64,000 nt of DNA from AWTP1-13 sp963797005 (GCA_963797005.1 CAWCOF010000004.1:1-64000), one strand, 5' to 3'. Counted from the first letter of the stretch, positions 1 to 9,211 are shown. Made by a program: numbers and translations. Notes: generated by a model not told the origin, from the letters alone.

Positions 1-400
1 ACACCGGCAGCAGAACCTTTCGCTCACGGTCGTTCCCGATCGGCTGTTTGCCATCCATTACCCCGACAACTCACGCAACGTGTTCGCGCTTGAGCTCGAC
101 AGGGGACCATGGACATCACCGAGGAGCGGGAGGCCAAGTTTCGTGCGCAAGCTCACGGCCTACTACGGGCTTTCGGCAAAACAAATTCATCGAATGCTGG
201 AACACCACCTCGCTAGATGTGTGCTGACAATCACTCACCGCAAACAAACGAAATCGCGAAGGTGTGGGCCGCAAAGCACACGGTCACGCAAGGCCATGTC
301 AATGATCTGTTTTTACACCACCAATGTTCAAGTGCCTCTACATACACAAAGCCCCCCGTGGATGTGATAGGTCTACACGGTCACCTCGATCCTACGAGCC
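1..400 (+). pseudogene. Left-arm copy of the replication-relaxation gene, 3' part
   Basis: This is the mirror of the 3' third of the minus-strand gene ending at 5941. The frame opening the window holds the family's characteristic stretch with VVPDRLFAI followed by FALELDRG, which is out of frame in the right-arm copy. Frame breaks follow within about 40 bases, and beyond about base 330 the copy diverges strongly from the right arm before matching again near 385. It is not a functional gene. Confidence 0.7.
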
Positions 401-440
401 GGGGGTGCCGCTCCTCACGTGCGTCCCTGCGCGTCTCCCC

Positions 441-601
441 CACCTCATTTGTTGCTTTTTCTCCCGCGGCGCCGGCGACGTCAAGGCCGCGCCCTTGATG
501 GGGTCGCGCGAGGACGCGCGGAAGGCGCGCCGCACAGCGGCTCCGGCCTTGACGTCGCCGTCTACAAGCCGCGGCAGCTTTACGGCTACCGAATGAGGCG
601 G
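441..601. repeat. Left-arm copy of the 160-base hairpin
   Basis: Mirror of the hairpin at 5749-5907. The inner arms around GACGTCAAGGCC and GGCCTTGACGTC are preserved, while the outer arms (CACCTCATT and AATGAGG) carry mismatches. Confidence 0.6.
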
Positions 602-636
602 TGTCAATATTGCCAATGCTCCGTATAGCGATAATG

Positions 637-1016
637 TGAGGGTACGGGAAGTGATCTTTGAAGAAGTTACTCATGTGAGCACAAAGCATGGGGTAGGAGC
701 AACGGGTCTACTTCGAGCAGTTGAAGTGCAGTGTTCCGATCGCCGCGGTACTGACCAAGTACAACATCGAATTGAAGCGCAGCGGAAAAAATCTTAAGGG
801 ACGCTGCCCCCTGCATTAGGGCAGCAGCGCATCGTTCGTCGTCGACGAAATCGAAACTCGTGGCGTTGCTTCGCCGAAGTGCGAGGGCCGCGGCGGTGGA
901 ATTTTGGAGCTTGTGCAAGAGCTGGAACACCTTGGCCATTACAGAAGCTTTGTTTCTGGCGGACATGTTCGCCATCAAACCGAGCAGTGAGTGCACATCG
1001 CAAACCAAAGGAGAGA
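637..1016 (+). pseudogene. Left-arm copy of CHC2 zinc-finger (primase-like) gene
   Basis: Mirror of 5321-5713. The reading frame breaks repeatedly, and a C-to-T change after the CPLH zinc ligands makes an in-frame TAG near base 819. Nothing suggests independent function. Confidence 0.65.
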
Positions 1017-1021
1017 GTGAT

Positions 1022-1247
1022 ATGGACGACCGACGATGAAAGCCTTTGTCGTGGAAAACAAAGAGGAAGGCTCGGAGAAAAGCTGTTCTGGACCAGAGTG
1101 GGTCGCGCTGGCCGAATTCCGACGGAAAAGGGATGCAGAGCAGCTCGCCTCTGGAGTGGCGCGTCCGGCAGGCTCGTCCTGCGCGAGTACACCGACAAGG
1201 ACGCGGAGGAAGACGAGAAGAAGAACACGAAGCTCAAGAAGAAGTGA
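1022..1247 (+). pseudogene. Left-arm copy of conserved plasmid protein
   Basis: Mirror of the gene at 5075-5316. It begins with ATG after an AGGAGAGAG-type ribosome site and ends with a lysine-rich tail and TGA. This copy shows the natural stop in frame with the acidic tail (DAEEDEKK), which the right arm has lost by a one-base shift, but it is frameshifted in the middle where FWTRVG should be. Confidence 0.6.
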
Positions 1248-1261
1248 CGCATCCACGTCGA

Positions 1262-1290
1262 GCCCCGCATCCCAGCAGGGGCCTTTTTTT
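1262..1290 (+). terminator. Rho-independent terminator after plasmid protein (left copy)
   Basis: A GCCCC/GGGGC stem with an 11-base loop is followed by CTTTTTTT, 15 bases after the stop codon of the preceding gene. The mirror copy at 5034-5062 has a longer stem and a weaker T run. Confidence 0.6.
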
Positions 1291-1855
1291 CAACTACGTC
1301 AGCTTGCGCGCAAGAATGTTGGGAATGGATAATCTCACTGGGTGCGACGACGCCGACTGTTGATCGAGCTCGGGCTCGCCCTCGCTCCTGCGCTCACCTG
1401 CTGCCTGTCCGTGGATGTTATGGTCTACGTCGAGAGGGACAGCCGGCACTCAAGGGGCACTCAGGGAGCTTTCGCGTAATCGTCGCGGCAGCTCCTTTCA
1501 AGTTGAGATGCTCTTTAATTTCGGCCGTTGGCGCCCGACTTCGGCTCTTCGAAAACCCGTGACGCTATATATCGTCGGTGAACTGTCCTCTTGACAAAGC
1601 GTCTTCTGTAAAAGTGAGCCGACATAAGGGGCCGCAACTCCGTCTCCATTTTTCCGGCACGTCCATCACTGGCTCAGCATCTGAGCCTGGCGCGTCTGTG
1701 CGCCCTGGCGTCTGCCCTCTTCACGTACCTTGCCACCGCCGATGACTACACAGCTGGCCGCATCTATCCCCTGGCTACAAGGCGTCACTCGCCTCGGCCG
1801 TCGATTTGCTGTACTAGTCTCCGACCACCAACCCTCCCAATCTGCTCGCATATCC

Positions 1856-2958
1856 ATGGCCAAAAGAGCCAGAGCACCGAGAGAACCCGAAGTCGACGAG
1901 GAAATCGCCGACCTCGCGACTGAAGACGATCCTTCCGTCATTGAGGAGGCGGCAACCGAAGAAATTCACGGCGACACGTTCTCAATTTCCAGTTATGGCG
2001 CCGACTACACTGTAGACGGTCTCGAGCGCATGCAAAACGAGTTGTTTGACTAATCCTCCATTCCAACGCTCGTACGTCTGGAACGAGCGGCAAGCATCTC
2101 GATTTATCGAATCGCTCCTTATGGGTTTGCCAGTTCCTGGTGTATTCGTCTTCAGAAATCTGATTCCTCTAAACACCTAATTGTTGATGGACAGCAGCGT
2201 CTCAAGAGCCTCCAATTATCTTACGGCGGGACCTTTAAAGAGAGAAAATTCCGCCTCGTTGATGTGAACGAACGCTGGGAAGGAAAAACTTACACGGAGC
2301 TTGAGGATGACGATCGCCAGAGGCTCGATGAGCATTGTGCACGTTACTATCTTCAACAAAATCAACTCGAGGATGACAAACGCAGCATCTATGAAGTTTT
2401 CGAGCGCATCAACACCGGCGGCATCAAGCTCTCAGCTCATAAATTCGCTCCTCTGTCAGTCACGGCCGATTTATCGATTCTGCTGCGCGAATTAAACTGC
2501 AATCCCGCGTGGCGACGGATTTATGGTGTTCCTAGTGATCGCCTCAAGGACCAGGAACTCATTCTTCGCTTTCTTGCTTTTGCGATGCAGCCGCAGCACC
2601 TAAAAGCGACCACGCGACGCTTCTAGATAAGTTTTTGAACGACCATCTGCATTGCCAAAGAAAGATGCAGATCGGTTTAAGGCGTTATTTGTTGATACAA
2701 TCCATTTGTCTTTGCGTCTATTGGGGATAGTGTTCCGGCGGGAAAAACAATTGAGTACCGCCGTCTTCGATGCCGTGATGATCGGCATCTCGGAGCGACT
2801 CCAACAAAAGCCGGCACCTGACGCAAATGCCACCCGCGTCGATATAATGCCCTTATTCGCAACGATGGTTTCGCTCCTCCTACCTCAAAGCAACCGCAGA
2901 TGAGGAACAAGTGCGAAAGCGGATTCATGCCGCCATTCAGGCGTTCGCTGCAAAATGA
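1856..2958 (+). pseudogene. DUF262 protein gene, left-arm copy, frameshifted
   Basis: This arm keeps the likely true start (ATG, then an acidic N-terminus beginning MAKRARAPREPE), which the right arm lacks. The DUF262 hallmark DGQQR lies near 2186-2200, followed by YEVFERINTGG and a C-terminal half rich in charged residues; the natural TGA is at 2956. At least four frame breaks interrupt it. DUF262 proteins are ParB-like nucleotide-dependent nucleases, the N-terminal module of GmrS/GmrD type IV restriction enzymes. AT content is clearly higher than in the host genes. Confidence 0.75.
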
Positions 2959-2961
2959 ACC

Positions 2962-3157
2962 ATGGAGTCCCTATCGTTCTGCCTTTCAACGCATCAAGGC
3001 TCTTGTGACCGAGCGGGAAAACCGGCTGTCGATGACCTCGCGCGCGCACATGTAGCTCAACTGATCTGTGTGATCACCAGCGGTGCCGTCGAGAGCGCGT
3101 GCCAGTCTGTCTTTTCCGCCTATGCCGATAAGACGGCGGCCGGTCCCACCGCATATC
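2962..3157 (+). pseudogene. HEPN-like gene start, left-arm copy, truncated at palindrome centre
   Basis: Mirror of the HEPN-like gene start at 3351. It begins four bases after the DUF262 stop and loses frame within ten codons through one extra C. Only about 65 codons exist before the centre of the palindrome. Confidence 0.65.
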
Positions 3158-3171
3158 TCTGCGGTGGGACC
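3142..3171. repeat. Central hairpin of the giant palindrome
   Basis: A perfect 12-base stem (GGTCCCACCGCA and its complement) with a 6-base loop (TATCTC) sits exactly at the symmetry axis of the 6.3-kb palindrome. A short inverted repeat of this kind is a typical fold-back point for template switching, either in the cell or during library preparation. Confidence 0.9.
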
Positions 3172-3351
3172 AGCCCCCGCCCTATCTGCATAGGCGGAAA
3201 AGACAGACTGGCACGCGCTCTCGACGGCACCACCGGTGATCACACAGATCAGTTGAGCTACATGTGCGCGCACGAGGTCATCGACAGCCGGTTTTCCCGC
3301 TCGGTCAGCAAGAGCCTTGATGCGTTGAAAGGCAGAACGATAGGACTCCAT
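3157..3351 (-). pseudogene. HEPN-like protein (MAE_28990/MAE_18760 type), N-terminus only
   Basis: ATG lies three bases after the DUF262 stop, so the two form one transcription unit. About 65 native codons are present: MESYRSAFQRIKALA, then a helical stretch DLVRAHVAQLICVITGGAVE and SVFSAYADR. The R/H-rich helix followed by an E-containing amphipathic helix resembles HEPN-like proteins of the MAE_28990/MAE_18760 group, often found next to DUF262 genes. The frame stays open past the axis, but everything below 3157 is the gene's own 5' end read backwards. The catalytic RxxxxH motif expected near the C-terminus is therefore missing. Family assignment is by resemblance only. Confidence 0.5.
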
Positions 3352-3354
3352 GTG

Positions 3355-4466
3355 TCATTTTGCAGCGAACGCCTGAATGGCAGCATGAATTCGCTTTCGC
3401 ACTTGTTCCTCATCTGCGGTTGCTTTGAGGTAGGAGGAGCGAAACTCGTCGTTGCGAATAAGGGCATTATATGCGACGCGGGTGGCATTTGCGTCAGGTG
3501 CCGGCTTTTGTTGGAGTCGCCCCGAGATGCCGATCATCACGGCATCGAAGACGGCGGTATTCAATTGCTTTTCCGGCCGGAAAGCACTATCCCCAATAAC
3601 GCAAAGACGAAATCAATTGTGTCAACAAATAACGCCTTAAACCGATCTGCATCTTTCTTTGGCAATGCAGCATGGTCGTTCAAAAACTTATCTAGAAAGC
3701 GTCGCATGGGTCGCTTATAGGTGTTGCGGCGAATCGCAAGAGCAAGAAAGCGAAGAATGAGTTCCTGGTCCTTGAGGCGATCACTAGGAACACCATAAAT
3801 CCGTCGCCACGCGGGATTGCAGTTTAATTGGCGCAGCAGAACGATGAATTGGCCGTGACTGACAGAGGAGCGAATTTCCGGGCCGAGAGCTTGATGCCGC
3901 CGGTGTTGATGCGCTCGAAAACTTCATAGATGCTGCGTTTGTCATCCTCGGGTTGATCTTGCTTGAAGATGGTGACGTGCACAATCGCGTCATCGAGCCT
4001 CTGGCGATCGTCATCCTCAAGCTCCGTGTAAGTTTTTCCTTCTAAGCGTTCGTTCACATCAACGAGGCGGAATTTTCTCTCTTTAAAGGTGCCGCCGTAA
4101 TAGAATTGGAGGCTCTTGAGACGCTGCTGTCCATCAACAATTAGGTGTTTAGAGGAATTGGGTTCCTTGAAGACGAATACACCAGGAACTGGCAAACCCA
4201 TAAGAAGCGATTTTATTAATTTGAGATGCTTGCCGCTGGTTCCAGACGTACGAGCGTTGGAATGGAGGTACGTAAAGTGACTTGTTTGCATGCGCTTCAC
4301 TAGAGGTCTACAGTGTGTTAGCGCCATAACTGGAAATTGAGAACGTGTCGCCGTGAATTTCTTCGGTTGCCGCCTCGTCAATGACGGAAGGATCGTCTTC
4401 AGTCGCGAGGTCGGCGATTTCCTCGCCGACTTCGGGTTCTCTCGGTGCTCTGGCTCTTTTGGCGAT
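3355..4466 (-). pseudogene. DUF262 domain protein (ParB-like nuclease family), frameshifted
   Basis: Right-arm copy of the DUF262 gene, about 370 codons. In order it shows an acidic N-terminus, the FSISSYGA stretch, a region resembling FxxPxFQRxYxW (SNARTSGTSG here, with frame errors), IVDGQQRLKSL (the family signature), the YEVFERINTGG motif, and a C-terminal half that includes NPAWRRIYG. The start codon is ATC where the left arm has ATG, and the frame breaks near 3830, 3590 and around 4300. The two arms together would allow reconstruction of a complete protein. DUF262 proteins usually act in defence against foreign or modified DNA; with a HEPN partner an abortive-infection or toxin-antitoxin role is plausible but inferred. 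Confidence 0.75.
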
Positions 4467-5033
4467 GGACTACTCGCCAGCAGATTGGGAGGGTTGGTGG
4501 TCGGAGAGAGTACAGCAAATCGACGGCCGAGGCGAGTGACGCATTGTAGCCAGGGGATAGATGCGGCCAGCTGTGTCAGTCATCGGCGGTGGCAAGGTAC
4601 GTGAAGAGGGCAGATGCCAGGGCGCACAGACGCGCCAGGTTCAGATGCTGAGCCGGTGAATGGACGTGCCGGAAAAATGGAGACGGAAGTTGCGGCCCCT
4701 TATGTCGGCTCACTTTTTTACAGAAGACGCTTTGTCAAGAGGACAGTTGGCCGACGATATATATGCGTCACGGTTTCCGAAGAGCCGAAGTAGGCCGCCA
4801 ACGGGCGAAGTGTAAAGAGCGCGCCAACTTGAAAAGGAGCTCCCGCATAGCGCGAAAGCTCCCTTGCCCCTTGAGTGCCGGCTGTCTCTCTGGACGTGCC
4901 GTAACATCCACGGACAGGCAGCAGGTGAGCGCAGGAGCGAGGGCGAGCCCGAGCTCGATCGACGGTCGGCGTCGTCGCACCCAATGGGATTATCCGTCCC
5001 CCACAATCTTGCGTGCAAGCAGACGTAGTTGCA
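4467..5033. other. Intergenic region upstream of DUF262 gene
   Basis: This stretch of about 560 bases separates the DUF262 gene from the upstream terminator. It contains an AT-rich GATATATAT run near 4755-4765 that could lie in the promoter of the DUF262-HEPN unit. No convincing reading frame, RNA gene or strong repeat was seen. The mirror copy is at about 1291-1855. Confidence 0.4.
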
Positions 5034-5062
5034 CAGAAAATGCCCCGGCGACGTGCCGGGGC
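5034..5062 (-). terminator. Rho-independent terminator after plasmid protein
   Basis: On the minus strand a perfect 8-base stem GCCCCGGC/GCCGGGGC with a 5-base loop is followed by ATTTTCT. It lies 13 bases past the stop codon of the plasmid gene and is conserved in position in the left arm. Confidence 0.65.
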
Positions 5063-5074
5063 TCGACGTGTGCG

Positions 5075-5316
5075 TCACTTCTTCTTGGTGCTTGGTCGCT
5101 GTCTTCTTCTCGTCTTCCTCCGCGTCCTTGTCGGTGTACTCGCGCAGGACGAGCCTGCCGGACACCGCCACGCCGGAGGCGAGCTGCACGTTGAGACCTT
5201 TGCCGTCACCGAATGTGGCCAGCAGCTGAGCCAACTCTGGTCCAAAACGGCTTTTCCTCAGAGCCTTCCTCTTTGTCTTCCACGACAAAGGCTTTCATCG
5301 TCGGTCGTCCACTCAT
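5075..5316 (-). pseudogene. Conserved plasmid/ICE hypothetical protein, frameshifted
   Basis: A short protein of about 80 residues: MSGRPTMKAFVVEDKEEG, then KPFWTRVG, then DGKGLNVQLASGVAVSGRLV and an acidic/lysine tail. The WTRxG...DGKGxNxQL...GRxVLR pattern is common in small proteins of alphaproteobacterial plasmids and conjugative elements, of unknown function. Frame is lost once between WTRVG and DGKG and once in the tail; the left arm supplies the tail in frame. It begins 4 bases after the CHC2 gene stop, so the two are probably co-transcribed, and a terminator follows. Confidence 0.55.
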
Positions 5317-5320
5317 CGCT

Positions 5321-5713
5321 CTACTCCTTTGGTTTGCGATGCTGCACGTCACTGCTCGGTTTGATGGCGAACATGTCCGCCAGAAACAAAGCTGCTTCTC
5401 TAATGTCGCCAAGGTGTTCCAGCTCTTGCACAAGCTCCAAAATTCCACCGCCGCGGCCCTCGCACTTGGGCGAAAAGCAACGCCACAAGTTTCGATTTTC
5501 GTCGACGACGAACGATGCGCTGCTGCCCTGATGCAGTGGGCAGCGTCCCTTGAGATTTTTTCCGCTGCGCTTCAATTCGATGTTGTACTTGGTCAGTACC
5601 GCGGCGATCGGAACACTGCGCTTCAACTGCTCGAAGTAGACCCGTTGCGCGTGCTGCCCATGCTTTGTGCTCACATGAGTGACTCCTTCAAAGATCACTT
5701 CCCGTACCCTCAC
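5321..5713 (-). CDS. CHC2 zinc-finger domain protein (DnaG-primase-like)
   Basis: About 125 residues consisting almost only of a CHC2-type zinc ribbon. Residues 42-85 show a YNIELKRSGKNLKGRCPLH segment, then WRCFSPKC, then a GGGILELVQ helix, matching the ligand order C-x2-H...C-x4-C of primase N-terminal domains. There is no TOPRIM catalytic domain, so the protein alone cannot be a full primase; it may be a truncated primase or a stand-alone DNA-binding module used in plasmid replication. The first residues are uncertain; the GTG at VSTKHG is an alternative start. The left-arm copy is broken. Confidence 0.7.
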   Translation of the reverse strand: MRVREVIFEGVTHVSTKHGQHAQRVYFEQLKRSVPIAAVLTKYNIELKRSGKNLKGRCPLHQGSSASFVVDENRNLWRCFSPKCEGRGGGILELVQELEHLGDIREAALFLADMFAIKPSSDVQHRKPKE

Positions 5714-5748
5714 ATTATCGCTATACGGAGCATTGGCAATATTGACAC

Positions 5749-5907
5749 CACCTCATTCGGTAGCCGTAAAGCTGCCGCGGCTTGTAGACGGCGACGTCAA
5801 GGCCGGAGCCGCTGCGCGGCGCGCCTTCGCGTCTTCGCGCGACCCCATCGAAGGGCGCGGCCTTGACGTCGCCGGCGCCGCGGGAGAAATAGCTACCGAA
5901 TGAGGTG
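5749..5907. repeat. Large imperfect hairpin (about 160 bases)
   Basis: Outer arms CACCTCATTCGGTAGC (5749-5764) and its exact complement (5892-5907) enclose inner arms built on GGCGACGTCAAGGCCG and its near complement. Long gapped inverted repeats like this occur at plasmid transfer origins and as bidirectional terminators. It lies between the stop of the replication-relaxation gene and the start of the CHC2 gene, with no nick site that I can recognise. Confidence 0.7.
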
Positions 5908-5940
5908 GGGGAGACGCGCAAGAACGTGGGGAGCGCACGG

Positions 5941-7032
5941 CTATGCTCGTAGGATCGAGGTGACGGTACCGTCAGCGCGCATCCACGAGTTGCCGAATGG
6001 GCCGTGTGATGCGAGGCGCTCGAACGTCGTATACAAAAACAGATCATTGGCATGGCCCTGCGTGACCGTGTGCTGAGCGGCGCACATGTTGGCGATTTGT
6101 TTGTTTGCGGTCGTGATTGTCAGCACACGTAGCGAGGTGGTGTTCCAGCATTCGATGAATTTGTTTTGCCGAAAAGCCCCGTAGTAGGCCGTGAGCTTGC
6201 GCACGAAACTGGCCTTCCCGCTCAGGCGCTTCGACGTGATATCCATCGTCCCTCTATCGAGCTCGAGGGCAACACGTTGCGGGATTTGTCCGGGTAGTGG
6301 ATCGCGAAAAGCCGATCGGGAACGACGGTAAGCGAAAGGTTCTGTTGCGGTGTTGATTGTGACGGGCAGATGGAACGGGTCTTTACGGTCACTCGCGGGA
6401 AGTGTTGCGATGAGGTCGTGATGGTCATAAGGTCGAAGATCCTCCTGCGCGCGGCACGCTGCATCGAAGAGCAGCATTGCTTGTGTGGTCTCAAGCGTAT
6501 GTTGCGTGAATAATCCGGAGGCGCGGGAGTTTTTCAGCTGCCAATCGATCTGCGCGTTGACAGGAAAGCCCCGCGCGGACAGTTCGCGAGCGCCGGCGGT
6601 TGTCAGGCCGTAGATCAAAGGCCCGAAGCTCGTGAGGTCCTGGTGCGACGGACGGGTTATGAAATGCCGATCGAACAGGGAAGAGAGGCGTCGCAAGATT
6701 TGCTGATACGCCCATGGTTTGTCATCGAGCTGCTGTTTGAGGTCTTCATCGGAAAGGCCGGTGAGATACCGGATGATCTGATGGGAACTCATGAACCGGA
6801 AGCGCGCCAGCGCTTGCAGAATGTCGAGATCGCGCTCGGTGAGTTGCAGGGGCGCAGCGAGAGCTTTTTGAGCCGCGGCGATGCGCGCGAGAATACGTTC
6901 GCGTTGCTGGTCGGAAAGGGGACGCTCAAGCTTGTTCTGAAAGTGCGAGAGCCGATCTTGAGGACGGGAGAGGCGCAGTCTGGTCGGAGCCGTCAGCATA
7001 CGGTTCATTGTACTTCTATTCGCGCGCTTCAC
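5941..7032 (-). CDS. Replication-relaxation family protein
   Basis: 363 residues with the layout of the Replic_Relax family: a winged-helix N-terminal part (residues 50-120, TERDLDILQALARFRFMSS) and a C-terminal domain with a conserved H near residue 190 (THTLETTQAM) and an ELDRGT motif near 255. These plasmid proteins are thought to act in DNA relaxation during replication or transfer. The start is GTG overlapping the upstream stop as GTGA; ATG codons follow within 13 residues. Residues about 222-250 are out of frame between two compensating indels: the correct PDRLFAIHYPD stretch lies in another frame here and in frame in the left arm. Confidence 0.7.
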   Translation of the reverse strand: MKRANRSTMNRMLTAPTRLRLSRPQDRLSHFQNKLERPLSDQQRERILARIAAAQKALAAPLQLTERDLDILQALARFRFMSSHQIIRYLTGLSDEDLKQQLDDKPWAYQQILRRLSSLFDRHFITRPSHQDLTSFGPLIYGLTTAGARELSARGFPVNAQIDWQLKNSRASGLFTQHTLETTQAMLLFDAACRAQEDLRPYDHHDLIATLPASDRKDPFHLPVTINTATEPFAYRRSRSAFRDPLPGQIPQRVALELDRGTMDITSKRLSGKASFVRKLTAYYGAFRQNKFIECWNTTSLRVLTITTANKQIANMCAAQHTVTQGHANDLFLYTTFERLASHGPFGNSWMRADGTVTSILRA

Positions 7033-7352
7033 GTTGGCTTATCCCCACTCTTGCCCCCGTCGATGAGGCGAAAGGGACCGCGCCGTTCGTGCGGTGAACC
7101 ACTCTTCTTGCGAGGCGGTCGCCGCGGTGATTTCTCGGGGGGTTGCCTGTCTTGCCAAAAGTCGCGCGCGTAGTCGGCGGGGCTATCAATGACGGGCAAA
7201 GGCTCGGGAGCAATGGTGACCTCCGGGACCGGCGGAGCCGCGAGCAGCTCGGCACGACGTTCGCGCTTTTGTTTGAGGGCGTCCTCGAGCGACATCGCTA
7301 GCGGCGATGCGGCAATCAGTCGAGCAGCGAGTGATCGCGGATCGTTAATCAT
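7029..7352 (-). CDS. Small plasmid protein of unknown function
   Basis: 107 residues: MINDPRSLAARLIAASPLAM, a charged helix DALKQKRERRAELLAAP, then a proline-rich, strongly basic C-terminus (EKSPRRPPRKK). The ATG overlaps the stop of the upstream transfer ATPase (ATGA), and its own stop overlaps the next start (GTGA), so it is translationally coupled on both sides. No domain recognised; the basic tail suggests contact with DNA or with the ATPase. Confidence 0.6.
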   Translation of the reverse strand: MINDPRSLAARLIAASPLAMSLEDALKQKRERRAELLAAPPVPEVTIAPEPLPVIDSPADYARDFWQDRQPPEKSPRRPPRKKSGSPHERRGPFRLIDGGKSGDKPT

Positions 7353-9210
7353 GACTTCCTCTTGGGCGCTGGGACGGTGATGCGGGTGGTCTTGCCGCGG
7401 TACGACACAAAGCATTGGCCCGTCGGCAACTGGCGGATCATTTCGCCGGCGAAATACAACTCGTTTTCCTTCGAGTGGAACGTCGTCGGAAGATTGACGT
7501 AGATGGCCTCGAAGGCCTCGGTCGTGCCCTGTGTCTCGCTTGTTCCGTTCATACGCGAGCGGCTGCGTGTTGAAGCGTGTGAGGTTCCGTGCGTCTCCGC
7601 TTCGCCCCAGGCCTCGCTTTCGACATGCGAGGTGCCGTTCATCGATGCGGTTTGCGTCGAGGATCCACGCGATGCGCTGCTGCCCGTGCTTTCCGTCAGG
7701 GGAGACCCGGGCGCGAGGTCGCCGCTCGGTGCATTGCCGAAGAGTTGCCAGCGCGGGCGTGAACACCGCGCCGGCATTCTCGCCGGTTGCCGAAAACTCG
7801 CCGGCGCCCGTCATCTGCGACGAGCTCGTGCCATCCGCTACGCTGCGGCTGTGGGACGAGGTCGTGCTGTGAGAGACAGCGTCGGTCTCAGCTTCGCCGT
7901 CGGTGATGGCCTGGTGCTTTGCCGAAGATCGAGACGCCAGCTCGACCTTGCGGTGCCCAACGACAGTCGGCCTGATGGAGGCTTTCACCGGCCGTTCCAG
8001 CGTGAGCGGGATGTTGTTGTGGGCGTGCCGCTGTGCCTCTTCTGCCCCCTTCACGCGGAAGACGGTCTTGACCTCGGTGCAGTTTTCGAGCGCCTGCGCG
8101 GTCAGCTCATCACGCGGCCCCGCCTGAGCCTCAAACTGCAAACAGACATGCATGCCAATGGAATGCTTGCGGCTTTCGGTAAAAAGCGACGGCAAGTCGT
8201 CGCCGACCATGTAGCGATGCGCTTCGTCAATGGTGACGAAAAAGGGTTCGCGGTTGGTGCGACGCGGGGCAAGCAAAGTGAGATAGCGTATGAGGATTGA
8301 GCCGAGGAGCGACGCATTCGCTTCAGAAAACGCCTCGCCGTGCGAGCAATTCACAAACACAAAATCGCCGTTGTTCATGACATCGAGCAAGTCGAGCGTG
8401 CGCCTGGGTTTGCCTGGCTCATCGACGACTGAGAACATGGCGCTAACGGCATCGGATGAGACAAATTCGGCGATGCGGTTGATCGGCCCGACGGTGAGCG
8501 CATTGAAGTCGCGCTTGCTCCGGTCAGCGAGGGCGACCTGGTGGATGCGGGAAAGCTCATCACGCGCATACTCGTTGGTGAGCTGCGAGATGACCCGCGC
8601 TCGCAGGCCCGCGGGATCGTCGGGGTCGTACAACAACTTGATGTGGCTGAGCCCGAGATTGATTTCCGTCAACGCCATGAAGGTGCTGCGCAACACCGTT
8701 CTGATGGTTGGTTTTTGGTGCGTGTCCTCTGCGCCCCATACGACCTCGAAGGCCTTGAGCAGGGCGTCGGCAATGACGCTTGGGTCCATGCTGTGCACCC
8801 GCGCCAGCGGGTTCATGGGGATGACGAGACGCGTGTTCGGATCGATAATGTGAATTTTGCCGCCGTCGAAAAAGCCGGCCTCGTGTAGCCGTGCTATGCA
8901 TTCGGCATACGGAGAGCCGTCGATGACTGCCGTGAGGATCGAGGAACAGGCCGCCATAGCCATTGCGGATGTCCTGCATGATCTGGTTTTTCACGAAGGT
9001 GGATTTTCCTGAGCCCGTCGTGCCGATCGTGCACATGTGCTCCAGTCGCACCTCGTTCGGGATGTGAAGCGGATGGCCGTGTGGATCATGACCCAAAAGG
9101 ATGCGCGAGAAATCATGCGGGACGAGGCGTAGCGGCGACTGGCGCCGCTTCGCAAGAGTTGGAAATTTTTGCGCGTATGCAGCGCGGTGCTGTAAGCGAT
9201 CGCGAGCCAT
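7349..9210 (-). pseudogene. Conjugative coupling-type ATPase (TraD/VirD4-like), frameshifted
   Basis: About 620 codons. The N-terminal frame has VPHDFSRILLGHDPHG, a Walker A motif GTTGSGKST near 9000 and LFLDPHG (strand after Walker A). After an indel near 8928 the second frame continues with IIDPNTRLVIPMNP, FNALTVGPINRIAEF and the Walker B region FFVTIDEAHRYM. A second indel near 7780 moves the C-terminal serine/threonine-rich tail into another frame, ending FVSYRGKTTRITVPAPKRKS. Such hexameric ATPases bring DNA to a type IV secretion channel. No mating-pair genes are in the window. It is damaged or mis-sequenced; all core motifs survive. Confidence 0.7.
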
Positions 9211-9211
9211 G

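Larger units (their letters stand above)
1..6353. repeat. Giant imperfect palindrome (inverted repeat), arms of about 3.15 kb
   Basis: Bases 1-3156 read forward match 3157 to about 6353 read on the opposite strand. Paired positions sum to 6313 near the centre, about 6321 at the DUF262 motif and about 6354 at base 1, so the left arm has lost roughly 40 bases net. The same genes appear in both arms (replication-relaxation 3' end, CHC2 zinc finger, plasmid protein, DUF262, HEPN). The left arm carries many scattered indels and substitutions, including a new stop in the CHC2 gene; the right arm is cleaner. The repeat may continue left of the window. It is a true inverted duplication or a fold-back assembly artefact; the error-rich arm favours the latter. 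Confidence 0.93.

Noticed and set aside
2986..3351. 121-codon ORF crossing the palindrome axis as a full HEPN protein
   Set aside because: Its second half is its own 5' end in reverse complement, so it cannot be native coding sequence.
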